The notes beneath the pieces were generated by a model. That model was not told the DNA's origin. It made no database searches and saw only the letters and a list, made by a program, of their open reading frames with translations. From the NCBI GenBank assembly GCA_003013855.2, contig ML058384.1, forward strand, positions 15,944,176-16,008,175: a DNA stretch of 64,000 bases. Direction: 5' to 3'. Shown piece by piece: positions 22,878 through 35,240 of the stretch. The DNA is from Liriodendron chinense. Its lineage: Eukaryota > Streptophyta > Magnoliopsida > Magnoliales > Magnoliaceae. Position 1 is the stretch's first letter, and each line of letters starts with the position of its first letter. The position numbers were made by a program, and so were the translations under genes.

Positions 22878-25496
22878 ATGAATATTCTTTTTGTCTTCTC
22901 TTTCATCATCATCTTGTCCTCATCTTGCCTTGTGCTTTCTTGGGCCATGGATGGTGGGGATTTATGGGCTGTGGGGGCTGTCCAAGATGGGTCCCACACT
23001 TCAGATCTTCAACTGAGCTTTGATGATGGGGAGATGCCTTTAATGGATGGGGTAGATGGGGCATTAAGAGGGGGCATTGATGAAGACTTAAGCTTGGTGG
23101 TTGGTGGAGCTTTGAATGGGTCCATTAATGGTGGGATGGCTGGATTTTCAGATTTAAATGGGACCTTCATCATGGGAGGAATGGATGGTATGGATGAGAT
23201 GGGAGGATGGGACATAGGTGAGATTATGCATTCTTTGAGTGTGGGCCCCATGGATGATGTGATGGATGGTGATGATGGGACTATGAGGGACATAGATGGG
23301 CTGATCTCATGTCTAGATGGTATGGATGGCTCAGATGGTACCTTTGACGGTTTGGATGCTCTGGATGAGGGCCGAGATGTGCGGCACACTTGTTTGGGTG
23401 GACTTGATGTGATCATTGATGATGTCCCCTTGATGATGGACGGTGTAGATGCCTTGATGATCCCTTTGATCGGTCAGGATGATGGCTGGATTCATGATTT
23501 TCTGTTGGAGGGGGCCGCAGGTCCAGATCTGACCGTTAATTCTTTGATCGGGGTTGCCGGGACCCCTTTGGATGGTTCAGATGTATTCTTTGACTGTCAG
23601 ATTGGTCAGGATGCCACGATGTGCGGTGTGATCTTCACTGATGGCTCTTTTGGTTGGGAGCATTGTCCTTCTTTTGGTCATCGGCCCTTTGCGCACTCTG
23701 TTCATGAGGTGGGCGAGTCTTCCCATGCGGCTGAGATTATGACAGTTTCAGATGGCGATGTGACTATATCAGACATAGCCGTTACTGGGGACAGGTCAGG
23801 GGCTGTCGAGTCTGCAGAGGTTTCAGCTTTTCCTTCTCCTTCGCCCGTTGACCTTCCGATCCTTGATGAGTCATCATTGATTTCTGGGCCTTTTGTGCTG
23901 GAGGGGATACCGGTGAGGACTTGTCAGCTGCTTCCTCGTTCTTCTTGCTCGCCACGACTGCTTGCTTGGCTTGACGGCTTGTCAGCTTATGAGATTCGAG
24001 ATTTGGAGTCTTATGGCTTTGGCAGTCTGATTCATATGGCTAGAGTTGACATTGACTGGAGGATGCTCGGAGCTGCCTTGATTGACTGGGTCCCTTCGTT
24101 GAACTTGTTTGCGTTCAATGATATGGAGATGGGGCCTTCTTTGGAGGAGCTTGCACGCCTGACAGGCTTACCCTTGGATTATACTCAGTACTTTTCGCCG
24201 AAGACATCGCCGAAGACTGCTACACCGCAGAACTGGTTTGGGATCCCCTATCTTGTTCGGCCTGCAGCTAGTGGCCAGGATGCTGTAGTGTTCTCTTTGG
24301 ACCTGCTGTATGATCTTTTTTCGGGTCCTCAGAGTACGGCCGGTTCTACCTTTGCTTGGAACTCACTGATGTTTTGCTTGATTGCTGAAGTGCTGTTCTC
24401 GGGATGGCGCAGGTCCCAGACTCCTTTGCTTTTTGAGGTGATGAGCCGAGCTGTCCGTCGGCAGGGGATCATTTCTCTCATCTTGGCCGAGCTATTCGAT
24501 GGGCTGACCGACTGTGCCCTGGGCCGCACTCGTGTTCTTCGCGGCTGTTGTGCTTTCCTTCAGGTATCTTTTCTGCACCTTTTTTTCTTCTTGCTTTGCT
24601 AGGAATTATTTTGCTCTAGCTGAACTTCTTTTGCTTTCTGTGATCAGGTATGGCTATGGGAGCGTCTTTCTCTGACCGTTCCTGTACCTCTTCCTGGCAT
24701 CCCTAGCTCTGACATCATGCGTTATATCCTGGAGTTCCTTCCGCATACGGCTAGGATGAGCGAGCCCTTGTATCGCAGGATGTTCGCTGAACTTCGTGAC
24801 TGGAACGTTCGTTGGGAGTCATCTTGGCTTTCACTTCCTCCAGTGCTTTGCGATGCACACCGCCATCCTCTAATGTTGGTAGGCTTTCGATCTTACTTCT
24901 CTTATCACCCCATTCGGTTCCTGCGGCAGTTTGGGTATGAGCAGGATGTTCCTCTTTTCGCTTTCGCGGGTATCGGGCGTCGAGCACTTCCATCCAGATC
25001 CTCTGACTTTAGGACCCGGATTGATTGTTCTTGGGCGAGTTATTTGACAGCTGATTTGTTGGGATTTGAGCTACGGACTTTTCCGATGGCGACCGCCCCA
25101 TATCAGTATTGGGTTGCTGAGCAGTCTTTGTATCGACGTATCCCTTGTTGGCACCAGACTGCTGATGAGGATGAGCAGGATATTCTTGGAGATGCTGGCT
25201 CTTCATCTGGTTCATATGAACCTTTTGAGGAGCGCCCGTTTATCGATCCTGGCTTCCTTTTGGCCACTCATGGCCATTTGCTGTCTGAGATCTTCGCACT
25301 TCGGTATCATTGTGAGATGATGTCGAGGAGATTGGCTGCCGATCAGAGGTTGTCTGATGAGGAGACAGCGATCCGTACCCTTGAGCGCGATGAGGTGCAT
25401 TACCTACGTATGGAGGTGAGCAGGTTGAGAGCGAGACTATCTTTTTATGAGTCAGAGGACTCACCTGATGTGGCCGAGGAGGAGGGTAAAGATTGA
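22878..25496 (+). CDS. Antisense plant mobile domain (PMD) protein of element A, two exons
   Basis: Exon 1 is 22878-24563 and exon 2 is 24648-25496, joined by an 84-bp GT-AG intron (24564-24647) that keeps the frame; the product is 844 codons. ATG 22878 gives a hydrophobic first 22 residues; the in-frame ATG at 22947 would remove them, and the frame is open upstream to about 22635, so the start is uncertain. Residues of about 30-230 are a Gly/Asp/Met-rich low-complexity stretch with many 'MDG' repeats. From about residue 350 the protein has the PMD pattern: 'DIDWRMLGALI-D-W', 'SLEELARLTGLPLD', then 'VWLWERLSLTVPVP' at the start of exon 2. The C-terminus (about 790-835) looks like a coiled coil ('LERDEVHYLRMEVSRLRARL'). 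PMD proteins of hosts act in silencing and genome maintenance; the role in a retroelement is unknown. There is no stop or frameshift, unlike the sense genes. Confidence 0.75.
24564..24647 (+). other. Intron of the antisense PMD gene
   Basis: It begins GTATCT after CTTCAG and ends GATCAG before GTATGG, is 84 bp long and T-rich, and contains an in-frame stop (TAG at 24600-24602). Removing it joins two halves of the PMD fold at a codon boundary. Confidence 0.8.
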
Positions 25497-26628
25497 TTGT
25501 GTTGGCCACCTGCACATTCTTTTTTGCATATATGATTGATGATGATGCATTTTTTTGTATTTTTTGAAAAATGATATGTTATGTAAAAGAAATATGATAC
25601 TTTTAATGAAAAAAGAGAGAACTGTTTGAAAATCTACTGTGCCATGAGTTGTCTTGTGAGTGTGTCTAGATTTTGCGTCGGGATATAAGAATCAGAACTG
25701 GGGCTCGGTCAATGATTTGACCGACGTCTCGAGATTTGACTTGCTTGATCCTTTGGTTCCCTAGAGATGTAGGCAATGGAAACTCTTGCTTCCTGAGATT
25801 GTCAGAGTCTGTAGAGTTCTTCGCTCCTGACTGCACTTCTTCTTGTTCTTGAACTGTAACTGCTTGAACTGATCTGGACCGTCTGCTTTCTTGGTACCTG
25901 CACTTTTATTTTTTTCTTTTTTTTCATTTTGAGCCATTTTTGCCTGCAGTGCTCTTTCGAGTTTTCACCACAGCCGGCTTTTTCCCGTCATTTTTGCCCG
26001 TGGCGCCCTTTCGGGTTTTCACCACGTCCCGGGTATTTGGTCTTGCCTGCCCCTTGGCAGCTGTGCTGTTTTTACCCTCGGCGCCCTTTCGGGTTTTCAC
26101 CGAGTCCGCTGTATGCCCACTGTTTTTACTCGGAGCGCCCTTTCGGGTTTTCACTCCGCCCTCTTTGTTTAGGCACACATTTTCTTTTTCTTTTTTTTTC
26201 TCTTTTTTTTTTAGGTCTCTGGATAACTGCGGCGGCTAGAGGTCGGGAATCCGTCGTTGCCGGCCGATGGCAGTCTTTCAGCCCTTATCCTGAGTTACGA
26301 TAATAGAGCTGTCGGTCTTTGCTAAAGACCCCTCTGAGATGAATGGATGGATGACTGTGTTTCTTGGATTGATTTTTTTCTTGAGTGCCTTTCTTTGGCT
26401 TCCCTTTTTCTTTTTCTTTTTTTTCTCTCTTTTTTTTTTCTTTTGTATTCTTTTTCTCTTCTTCTTTTTTGTCTTTTCCTTTTGAATCCCTTTTTTTTGT
26501 ATTTTTCTCTTTTTGAATCCCCTTATTTGAAACACTTATTGGTGGACGGAAATGATTTCTCAGAGGTCTTAGCTTCAACCTCTTGACTTCAGCTCTATTA
26601 AAGTAACTCTAGATAAGGTCAGAATGGC
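25497..26628. repeat. Tail-to-tail spacer between the PMD gene and pol, with four CGCCCTTTCGGG repeats
   Basis: Four imperfect copies of a core 'CCCTTTCGGGTTTTCAC' (near 25960, 26010, 26083 and 26137) are spaced about 50-70 bp; the first reads CTCTTTCGAG. Long T-rich tracts follow (26180-26210, 26395-26520). Both converging genes must end their transcripts here, so this is where poly(A) signals of each are expected; I could not assign them. No gene is supported: the lysine-rich minus-strand frames only reflect the T-rich tracts. Confidence 0.6.
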
Positions 26629-29600
26629 TTACCCGTGAAAGATCTTCACGTTGTCGGCGTTGGTTGGCTCAGGAAGATCCACCCCTCTCATGCTGGTGAG
26701 TCTGAGGGCGCCTCCGGGAAGTACTTCTCTGATGATCAGCGGCCCGTCCCACGAGGGTTTGAACTTTCCTCTGGGATCTGGAAGGTGCGACGGTAGAATC
26801 TTCTTCATGACCATGTCGCCTACCTTGAAGCTCCTTTTTCGGACTCTCTTGTTGTAAGCCCGAGCGATCCTTTTCTGATAACACTGTGAATGACTTAGCG
26901 CACGCATGCGCTTTTCATCTGCTAGTTGCAACTGATCGAATCTGGCCCGTTACCATTCTCCTTCTTCAATTCTGCTTTCTAGTAGTACCCGTAATGATGG
27001 TATTTCCACCTCGACTGGTAGGACTGCTTCCATTCCGTAAGTAAGCTCGAAAGGAGTAACACCCGTAGCAGACCGTACAGACGTTCGATAGGCCCAAAGT
27101 GCATATGGGAGCATATCTGACCAATCTCGATAGGTCACGACCATCTTCTCGAGTATCCTGACGATTGTCTTGTTGGCGGCTTCTACCCCACCGTTCATCT
27201 GGGGACGGTAGGGGCTTGATCGATGATGTTGGATCTTGAACTTGCTGAGGAAGTCATCCATCTTCTTGTTGACGAACGGGGTCCCATTATCTGTGATGAT
27301 GGCATTGGGGATTCCATACCGGCATATGATGTTGTTCTTTATGAATTTGATCACCTGAGATGCTGCAATCGTGGTGTAGGAGGCTGCCTCTACCCACTTG
27401 GTGAAGTAGTCGACTGCCACAAGTATGTACTCATGACCGTTTGATGCTTTGGGACTGATCTTGCCGATGATGTTGAGTCCCCACATGTAGAAGGGCCAGG
27501 GGGTGGTCAGGTTGTATAACTCTGATGATGGGGCATGGATTTGATTCGCATGCTCCTGACACTTGAAGCATTTTCTGACGTGCTGGCAGCAGTCTGTCTC
27601 CATGGTGAGCCAATAATAACCGAGTCGTAGAATCTTCTTTGCCATCATGTGCCCATTCATGTGTGGGCCACAGATTCCTTCGTGTATTTCTCTCATGATT
27701 TTTGCAGCTTCTGTTTCATCGACGCATCGAAGGAGGATGTGATTATAGGATCGCTTGTAAAGAACTTCGCCACTGATGGTGAACTGGACGGCCAAACGCT
27801 GAATGGTTCGGCGATCTGTTGCTGTTGCTGACTCTGGATACTACTGGGTTTCGAGATATTGCTTGATGTCGGCATACCAGGGTTTGTCAGGGACAGCTTC
27901 GGCTTCTTCTATTTGCAGGCAAAAAGCAGGTTCATCTTGAATTTCAACTGTGAGCTCCCATTCTGAAGCTCCTTTCGGGATCTCGAGCATTGATGCCAGT
28001 GTGGCGAGAGCATCTGCAAACTGGTTCTTGGCTCTGGGCATGTATGAGAAGGTGATTTCCTTGAATTCTTCGATCAGATTGTCAAGATATACATGATATG
28101 GAATCAACTTCTCGTCTTTGGTCTTCCATTCGCCATTGGTCTGATTGATGATAAGCTGTGAGTCTCCAAATACTCGTAGCTTCTTGACGCCCAAGATTAT
28201 GGCTTCCCTTAAGCCAGCGATGCATGCTTCATACTCTGCTATGTTGTTGGTGCACTCGAATGCTATGCGCCTCGAGATAGGAATAGGGACATCATCTGGA
28301 GAGTAGAGGATTACTCCAATACCACTCCCTTTAGAATTTGCTGCGCCGTCGAAGAATAACGTCCACTCTCCTTTCTTCTTTTCTTCTTCTTCAATAAGCA
28401 AGAGATCTTCATCAGGGAAGAATGTCTTGAGCGGTTGATAATCCAGGAGTGAATGAGCGGCAAGATGATCGGCGAGGGCCTGTCCCTTGATTGCCTTCTG
28501 AGTGACATAGGTGATGTCGAACTCAGACAGGAGCAGCTGCCATTTAGCTATCCTTCCAGTGAGTGCCGGTTTCTCGAACAGGTACTTGAGCGGATCCATG
28601 TGAGCGAGGAGGAGAATAGGGAATGCAATCATGTATTGACGGAGTCGCTGAGTTGCCTAGACTAGGGCGAGGCAAGTCTTCTCGATCGGGGAATACCTGG
28701 TCTCGTAGTCGGTGAACTTCCGATTCAAATAGTATATTGCTTGTTCTTTCTTCCTGGTTTCGTCGTGTTGGCCGAGGACACAGCCAATGGCTTTTGCTGC
28801 TACCGAGATGTATAACAATAGTGGTCGTCCAGGAGTGGGAGGCACTAGGACTGGAGGATTCATGAGATATTTCTTGATGCGGTCGAAGGCGACTTGGCAA
28901 TCATCATTCCATTCTTTTGGGACGTTCTTCCGAAGGAGCTTGAATATTGGCTCACAGATAGGTGTGAGCTGTGCGATGAAGCGACTGATGTATTGAATTC
29001 TGCCGAGGAAGCCACGAATTTCTTTCTCTGTTCTAGGAGGGGGCATCTCGATGATTGCTCTGGTTTTGGTCTCGTCGACCCTGATGCCATCCTCGCTCAC
29101 CATAAAGCCGAGGAGCTTACCTCCCATTGCACCGAAGACACATTTCTGAGGGTTGAGGCGGAGCTTGTACTTTTCTAATCTGTTGAATAACTTCTTCAGA
29201 TCTTCAAAGTGTCCTTCAATTGTGCAAGATTTGATGATCATGTCGTCCACATATACTTCGAGCTCTTTGTTCATCATGTCGTGGAATAATGCTGTCATTG
29301 CTCGCTGATATGTTGCTCCTGCGTTCTTCAGACCGAACGGCATTACCCTGTAACAGAAGGTTCCCCAGGGAGTGATGAACGATGTCTTCTCGCGATCTTC
29401 GACGGCCATCTTGATCTGATTGTAACCTGAGAACCCGTCCATGAATGAGAAGATCTTGTATCCAGCAGTGTTGTCGACCAGAGTGTCGATATGTGGCAAA
29501 GGGAAGTCATCTTTTGGACTGGCTTTGTTGAGATCTCGGAAGTCGATGCACATTCGAACCTTGCCGTCCTTCTTTGGTACTAGCACGATGTTGGCGAGCC

Positions 29601-30231
29601 ATTCAGGGTAGTTGGAGACTACCAAGAATCCCGCGTTGTACTGCTTGATGACTTCATCTCGGACTTTCAGAGCCCATTCTGGCTTCATTCTTCGAAGTTT
29701 CTGCTTCACTGGCTTCATATCTGCCTTGGTCGGCAGATGGTGTACAATGAGCTCTTCATCGAGCCCCGGCATGTCTTCATATGAGAACGCGAAGTTGGAC
29801 AATCTTGGAGCTAGGAACTCTATCATTTTCTGTTTCATCTCAGGTGGCAACGATTTTCCAATGCGTACTTCCCTAGGGATCTCAGGTGTCCCCAAGTTTA
29901 CTATCTCGAAATCATCGGCTACAACATTGGCTTTAGATTCGAACTTTTTGAGGAGATCCTCTAGTTCGGGAGCTGGATCATCATCTTCCTCATCCCGAGC
30001 TTCGTCCAGACCCATGAGCTCGAAGTCTAATTCGATGTCGAAATCATATGATTCGACTTCAAACTCATGCGACTCTTTAGACGAACTTGGCACACTATTG
30101 AATGCAGGAAAAGAAATGTTTTTTGGGTTTTGAGATTTTTCTGAAATTGAAATGATAGATGTTTTTGGTTTTTGAAAGTTTTTGATTTTTTTGGTTTTTT
30201 GAAATTCACGGGACTTTGAACAAGCGGGCAT
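26629..30231 (-). pseudogene. pol: pol of element A: RT, RNase H, second (archaeal-type) RNase H, integrase
   Basis: An acidic linker (about 30080-29880) precedes RT with 'VPKKDGKVRMCIDFRDLN', 'VMPFGLKNAG' and the catalytic YVDD box (29240-29258). RNase H ends at a TAG (28657-28659). After a spacer a second RNase H begins 'TLFFDGAANSKGSGIG' (about 28370), the Tat-lineage signature. Integrase has HHCC (about 27540-27690), 'TDNGTPF' and the Glu region 'QMNGGVEAANK'. The first catalytic Asp of DD35E is replaced by Asn ('MWGLNIIGK', codon 27472-27474). Stops are at 28657, 27841 and 26950. All parts share one frame with no indel. The element could not integrate on its own. Confidence 0.93.
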
Positions 30232-30297
30232 TGCAGACCATGATTGAGCCCAACTTGTTCCAAAGTTCCGGCTGCTGCTTAAACAGGCATTTTTTTT

Positions 30298-33200
30298 TTA
30301 GAAGCCAGAGCCCTCAGATGGCTCTTTGGCTGATTCAAAAGTGAGGGGAACAGATGACCATTCAGGACCCCACACTTCCTCCCCTGAAGAGGTGGGGGTT
30401 GATGATTTGGGCGGAGAGTCACGATCTGGCCCAATGACCATGACTTCTTGCTGGTCAGGTTCGAGATCTGAGTCGTACTCAGTCCCTCCCGGATCACTTA
30501 CCTCGCATTGCAGTTCGTCTGGTTCCACAGCTAGACATGAGCTTGGAATCTGGACATCAGACCAATCTAGGGCTGGCCACTTCCCTTTCTTGGTCCAATG
30601 GATGGGCTGCTTCTGCCCCTGGCTGATGACTGAAGAAGTTGACTTTGCAGAGATGGGCAAGTCGTGCCCCTTGCTGATTGATGTTGAGATGGGCAAGTCG
30701 TGCCCCTGGCTGATTGGAGTGGGCAGGTTGTGCCCCTGGCTGATTGAAGTTGACGTGGGCAGGTTGTGCCCCTGGTTGGGAGCAGGTGTCAGGGTAACCT
30801 GGTCCTGAAGCTGCTGTGTTTGTCTTCCTTCTTCGTTTTCATCATTTCCTTCTTCTTCTGGAGGCTTAGATGGTTCGAGAATCTGATCCCATCGAATGGG
30901 GGGCCACGTGGCCCAAACTATGCTCATCGGGAGGCCTTTGTGTAGTGCAGTCGGTTGATTCCCTCCTGGATCTTTGTAAGGTTCTTCTAGCTTGACGAAT
31001 TGGATGGGTGAGCACCGAAATTTCTTCCTCCTTTTGTCCATGAAGACTGTCTTGTATCCGAGTCCCCATTTGCGTTGGTTATATATCAGCGGTACCTTTC
31101 TGGACTTGAAGTGATTCTTCATTCGGTATTTGAGGCTCAGACGCTCTGCCGGTGAGAAGACACAGTCCACCCTTATCGGTTCTGGATTAGCGATAGAGTT
31201 CACAGTCTCGAATTCGAAACTGTGAAACGGGATGTCTTCTTCAGAGTGCTGGATATCGATGATTGGGATGTCTGGTTCAGTGGCAGCAGCATTGGAAGGA
31301 ATGATGAGCTCCTTCTCTGCATGGATAGAGATCACTTGTTTTCCACAGATGTACTTCACCCGTTGATGTAAGGTTGATGGCACAGCTCCAACCTTGTGCA
31401 GCCACGGCCGTCCGAGCAGCATGTTGAAAGAGGCTGATATATCCAGGATTTGGAATGTGATGGTAGAGACTTCCGGGCCTATCTGTACCTCTATGTCGAC
31501 TTCCCCTTCCACTGATCGGCGGGTGTTGTCGAATGCTCTGACGCATATGGTGCTGGGTCGGAATGAAGAAGGACTGATTCCCAGACGTTCTGCAGTCTTG
31601 AGTGGGCAGACATTTAAGCTTGAGCCATTATCGATAAGGACCAGCGGAACACAGAGGTCTTTGTATCGTAAGGCTATGTTGAGGGATCGCCCATGATCGC
31701 GCCCTTCTGGTGGCAACTCATTATCTGTGAAGGTGATGGCGCGCGGAGCCAGGAGTTGTCCAATCATTAAAGCTATCATTTCTGGTGCCGTATCGGAGGA
31801 GACGTGAGCATCGTTCAAGGTCTTAGCAAACATTTCTCGGTGTATGCGAGATGTACAGAGTAACTCCCATACTGAGATTTGTGCAGGGATTGACTTGAGC
31901 TGAGTCGCCACATCGTATGCGGATTCATTTTTGTTGCCGAGGCCTGAGAGAGCGCCTTTGGTATCTCCTCTGTTCTGATTATCTCTTCGGATGCAACGCC
32001 CATTGGGATTCATGTTCCCCACTTCCGCACATTCTGGATAGTGCCATGGAACTTCTTTGTAGTTTTCCTCCCTTTTGCCTTCTAGGACCACCGGTTCTTA
32101 CAACGGTGTTGTTGTGGGTACCAGATCTTCCTCGTATGGAGCTTTTGCCTTGAGGACTACATTGTTGCCTGTGCTGAAGGGGTAATATCGAGGCTTGTCT
32201 TCATAGACCACATAAGGTCGTGGTCTTGGCTTTACGGTTCCTGGGGCGGGAGGCTCCCATGGAATGAATACTGGTCCTCTTGATATGGCAGGAGGTTTCT
32301 TTGTTCGTCCGAGCTGCCGTAGCGTGATTGATATGCCTCCGGGACTTGCCCCTTGCAATATGACAGGCTTGACTGGAAGAGCTCCTTCCAAGACAACGGG
32401 CTCTTGCTGCTGATGAGTGTAATCCTTCCATTGCGGATTGGATTGTTCTGGAGTTGCCCCTTGCAAGATGACAGGTTCGTATGTGGGCTTGATGTATGAT
32501 TGTGCTCTTTCCAGGACGACTGGTTCCCAGCTTGAATGGTTGTAAGGTGCCCCTTGAACAACTGGTATATCGTATGGAGGTGCTCCTTCAAGCACTACTG
32601 GCTCGGAGATTGAAGGAAGAAAGGGACTTGCCCCTTGCAAGACTGGAGGAGGATTTGTTGGCTCATAAGTGTAGGTGTGAATGGATTGGATGGGGGAGAA
32701 GAAGCGATCGAGATGATCCCCTTCTTCTATACTATTGACTGCAGGGCCACGAGATGAACTGGGGTCCGTCGGATGTTGAGGCAGAGGATTCTGAAGGATG
32801 TTGGTGGAAGCTGCTGGAGAAGTTCCAGGGACCGAGATGACGATCTTGCGGTCATCAATCAGGTCTTGTATGGCATTCTTCAAAGTATAGCATCGATCAG
32901 TGGCGTGGCCACGTCCTTGATGATAGGCGCAATACTCATTTTCTCGGTAGTTTGGTGGCAAAGGATAAGGAGGAGGCCTAGGTGTCATCAGAGTGAGTAA
33001 CTGCTTTTGTACCAGCGTAGTCATGATTTGACTAAGTGGTTGACTGAGTGGAGTGAACTTCCTGAACTCCCTGTAATTCTGCCTGTTCTGGTATGAGTAT
33101 TGGCCGTTTCCTCTGAACTGCTGCTGTTGTCGAGATGGTTGTGGCTGAGGATTTGGTTGTGGCTGATACCGCTGAGGCTGATGCTGAACTAGATTCTGCT

Positions 33201-34956
33201 GATACTGTTGACGTCCCTGTGGGGGAGCACGTTGATTTCCTTGAGCAGTGGTGTTGATGTTGTTTACCTCTGTTGGGCGGGGAGGAGAACCACTACGGTT
33301 TCCATTCCCGTGCCCGATAGGTCTTCCTTCCACTCTGTTCCTCTTGACTGGAGTGGCTTGATGAGGCCATGGGGAAATCGTCCCGGCACGGATTCCTGCT
33401 TCGACTTGCTCTCCAGCACGGATTAGCTGCGAGAAGTTCGCATACGGATGCGAGATGAGATACCCGGATATGCCTGGATATGTTGAATGAACAATCATGG
33501 AGATTTGTTCTTCATCGTCGATGGGTGTCCGCATTCTGGCTGCCATAGCTCGCCAACGTCCCACATAAGCTGATAGTGTTTCATCACTCCTTTGCCTGAG
33601 TGCTGCGAGGTCGGCTCTTCTGGGTGCCATATTGAGATTGTATGCGAATCTGTCGACAAAAGCCTGGGAAAGCTGTTCCCATGTTCTGATGCGGTGGCAG
33701 TCCAATGAAGTGTACCAATCTAGGGCATCGCCTTTCAGAGATTTTTGGAACAAACGAATAAGGGCCCCTTCGTTTCCTGCGATTGCACTCAGCTCCCCGC
33801 AGAAAGCCTTGAGATGTGCTGTGGGACAACCGCTGCCGTCGTATCTTTTGAACTTTGGAACCTCAAAGTTTTGAGGTACCTGAGCATCTGGGAAAGGACA
33901 CAAGTCTCTGAACTTGGTCGAAGGTAAGTCGATTCCTTGCTGTCGCTGAAGCTGATTTTGCAAGATCTGGAACTGCTCCCGCAACTCGTCCAGTCCTGAG
34001 TGATCTGTTCGAGCGACTGGTGCCTCCTAGAGTAAGGCACGTTCTTCTTCGGCATAGTGGTCGATGTCTTCGACCCTATGGGCTTGCTGAAAAGCAACCG
34101 CGGGTTGCTGAAATTGGTTTGATGACTGAACTGGATTCTGATGAACTTGTGCTTGAAATGATGGTAACTGAACTGGAGACTGTACTGAAGGTTGAACTGG
34201 AACTTGCTGGAAATTGACTGGATTTTGCTGAATTGAAGATTGCTGGAAATTAACTGGATTTTGCTGAATTGAAGATTGCTGGAAATTAACTGGGATCCCA
34301 TCGGCGGGGATGTGCTGGAATTGAAAAGTGCTCCTGTTTGCAGGAGGCTGAGATGCTGGGAAGTGACCCCCTTGTTGGGTATTCGCCACTGTCCGCTGAT
34401 TGATGTGGGCTTGACACTGACCCCCATTGTGGGCATTCGCCAGTGCTGTCCCTGTTGCTGGAAATTGAATTGAAATCCCATCGGCGGGGATGTGCTGAAA
34501 TTGAAAAGGTGTCCCATCGGCGGGGACATGCTGAGATCTACTGAGATTGTTGTTTGCAAGATTGACTGGAAGCTGACTGGATGTTCCTGCAACGGAAGTG
34601 CTCTGAGATGGCCTTGTCGTCGCAGGAAGATATTGAGAAGGATGCCCCATAGCGAAGGGCTGAGATGGCTGCTGTCGGTAGTCTTGGGCAGACTCCGATG
34701 GTTGTGTTTGATTTGAACTGGAGGCCGGGAAGACCCGGCATGGTTGCTGAGACTGGTGAACTGGGCCAACTTGATTGTTGGCTGTTGCGGTGGTTTGTGC
34801 TTGCATGAATTGCAAGAGCATTTCTTGCATTGCTCTCATTCCTTGTGCCAATTCTTATATGATTGGCGTATTGTCAACGGGCTGTTGCGCTGGAGGTTGC
34901 GCTTCGGTCATTTCGAGAGCAGGGAAGTGATGAGTTTCTTCTTCGTGGTCGGACAT
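30298..34956 (-). pseudogene. gag: gag-protease of element A
   Basis: It starts at ATG 34956 with an acidic leader, then a Gln-rich region (34700-34090) holding short repeats of the 'QNPVNFQQSSI' type. The gag domain follows (33860-33350: 'RRADLAALRQRSDETLSAYVGRW'). The zinc-binding motif is C-x2-H-x4-H-x4-C ('CAYHQGRGHATDRC', about 32930-32890). A Pro-rich segment repeats 'EPVVLEGA' (32620-32350). The protease has a DNGSSLNVCP active site (about 31640-31610), the Tat/Ogre form. Stops lie at 34855, 34027 and 32098, all in one frame. The final TAA at 30298 lies in a run of nine A immediately before the pol frame, which continues in the same phase; it may be the natural gag-pol boundary. Confidence 0.9.
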
Positions 34957-35222
34957 GGCTTGCTGAGCCCGAGCGCGGATTATGCTGCGGAAGGGAAGTT
35001 GTCTCCGCGTACGTTGAGCCCGAGGAGGCGCAATGGTGAGGACTGTACTCTATTCTTTTTGGGTTTTGGGATTTTCTATTTTTTTTTGTTTTGGAATTTT
35101 CTATTTTTTTGTTTGGGTTTGGGTAGAATGCTATGCAGATGAGATTGTATGAGGATTAATGACTTTCAAGTACGGGAAGGATTCTGTTTTCAAGTCGGAT
35201 CACGACTAGTGGGACTAGCTCA
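34957..35222 (-). other. Leader of element A
   Basis: About 270 bp between primer site and gag. It contains T-rich tracts on the + strand and no reading frame I can support. It is too short for the extra upstream ORF of Ogre elements. Confidence 0.6.
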
Positions 35223-35223
35223 T

Positions 35224-35240
35224 CCCCAGTGGAGTCGCCA
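35224..35240 (-). promoter_or_regulatory. Primer binding site of element A (tRNA-Arg-like)
   Basis: On the minus strand, three bases after the 5' LTR, the sequence is TGGCGACTCCACTGGGG, the form used by Tat/Ogre elements and attributed to tRNA-Arg. Its position confirms that the right LTR is the 5' one. Confidence 0.85.

Noticed and set aside
22878..22946. Signal peptide of the PMD protein
   Set aside because: The hydrophobic start fits a signal sequence, but PMD proteins act in the nucleus and the next in-frame ATG at 22947 removes it; the start is not settled.
22697..23416. Minus-strand frames of 100 and 135 codons
   Set aside because: They are shadows of the Gly/Asp/Met-rich repeat of the PMD gene (Pro/Ser-rich antisense).
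26278..26578. Lysine-rich minus-strand proteins
   Set aside because: They are translations of a T-rich low-complexity tract on the + strand.
29612..30133. 173-codon + strand frame
   Set aside because: It is the antisense of the pol linker and RT start of element A, where the Ser-rich composition mirrors the Asp/Glu-rich sense codons.
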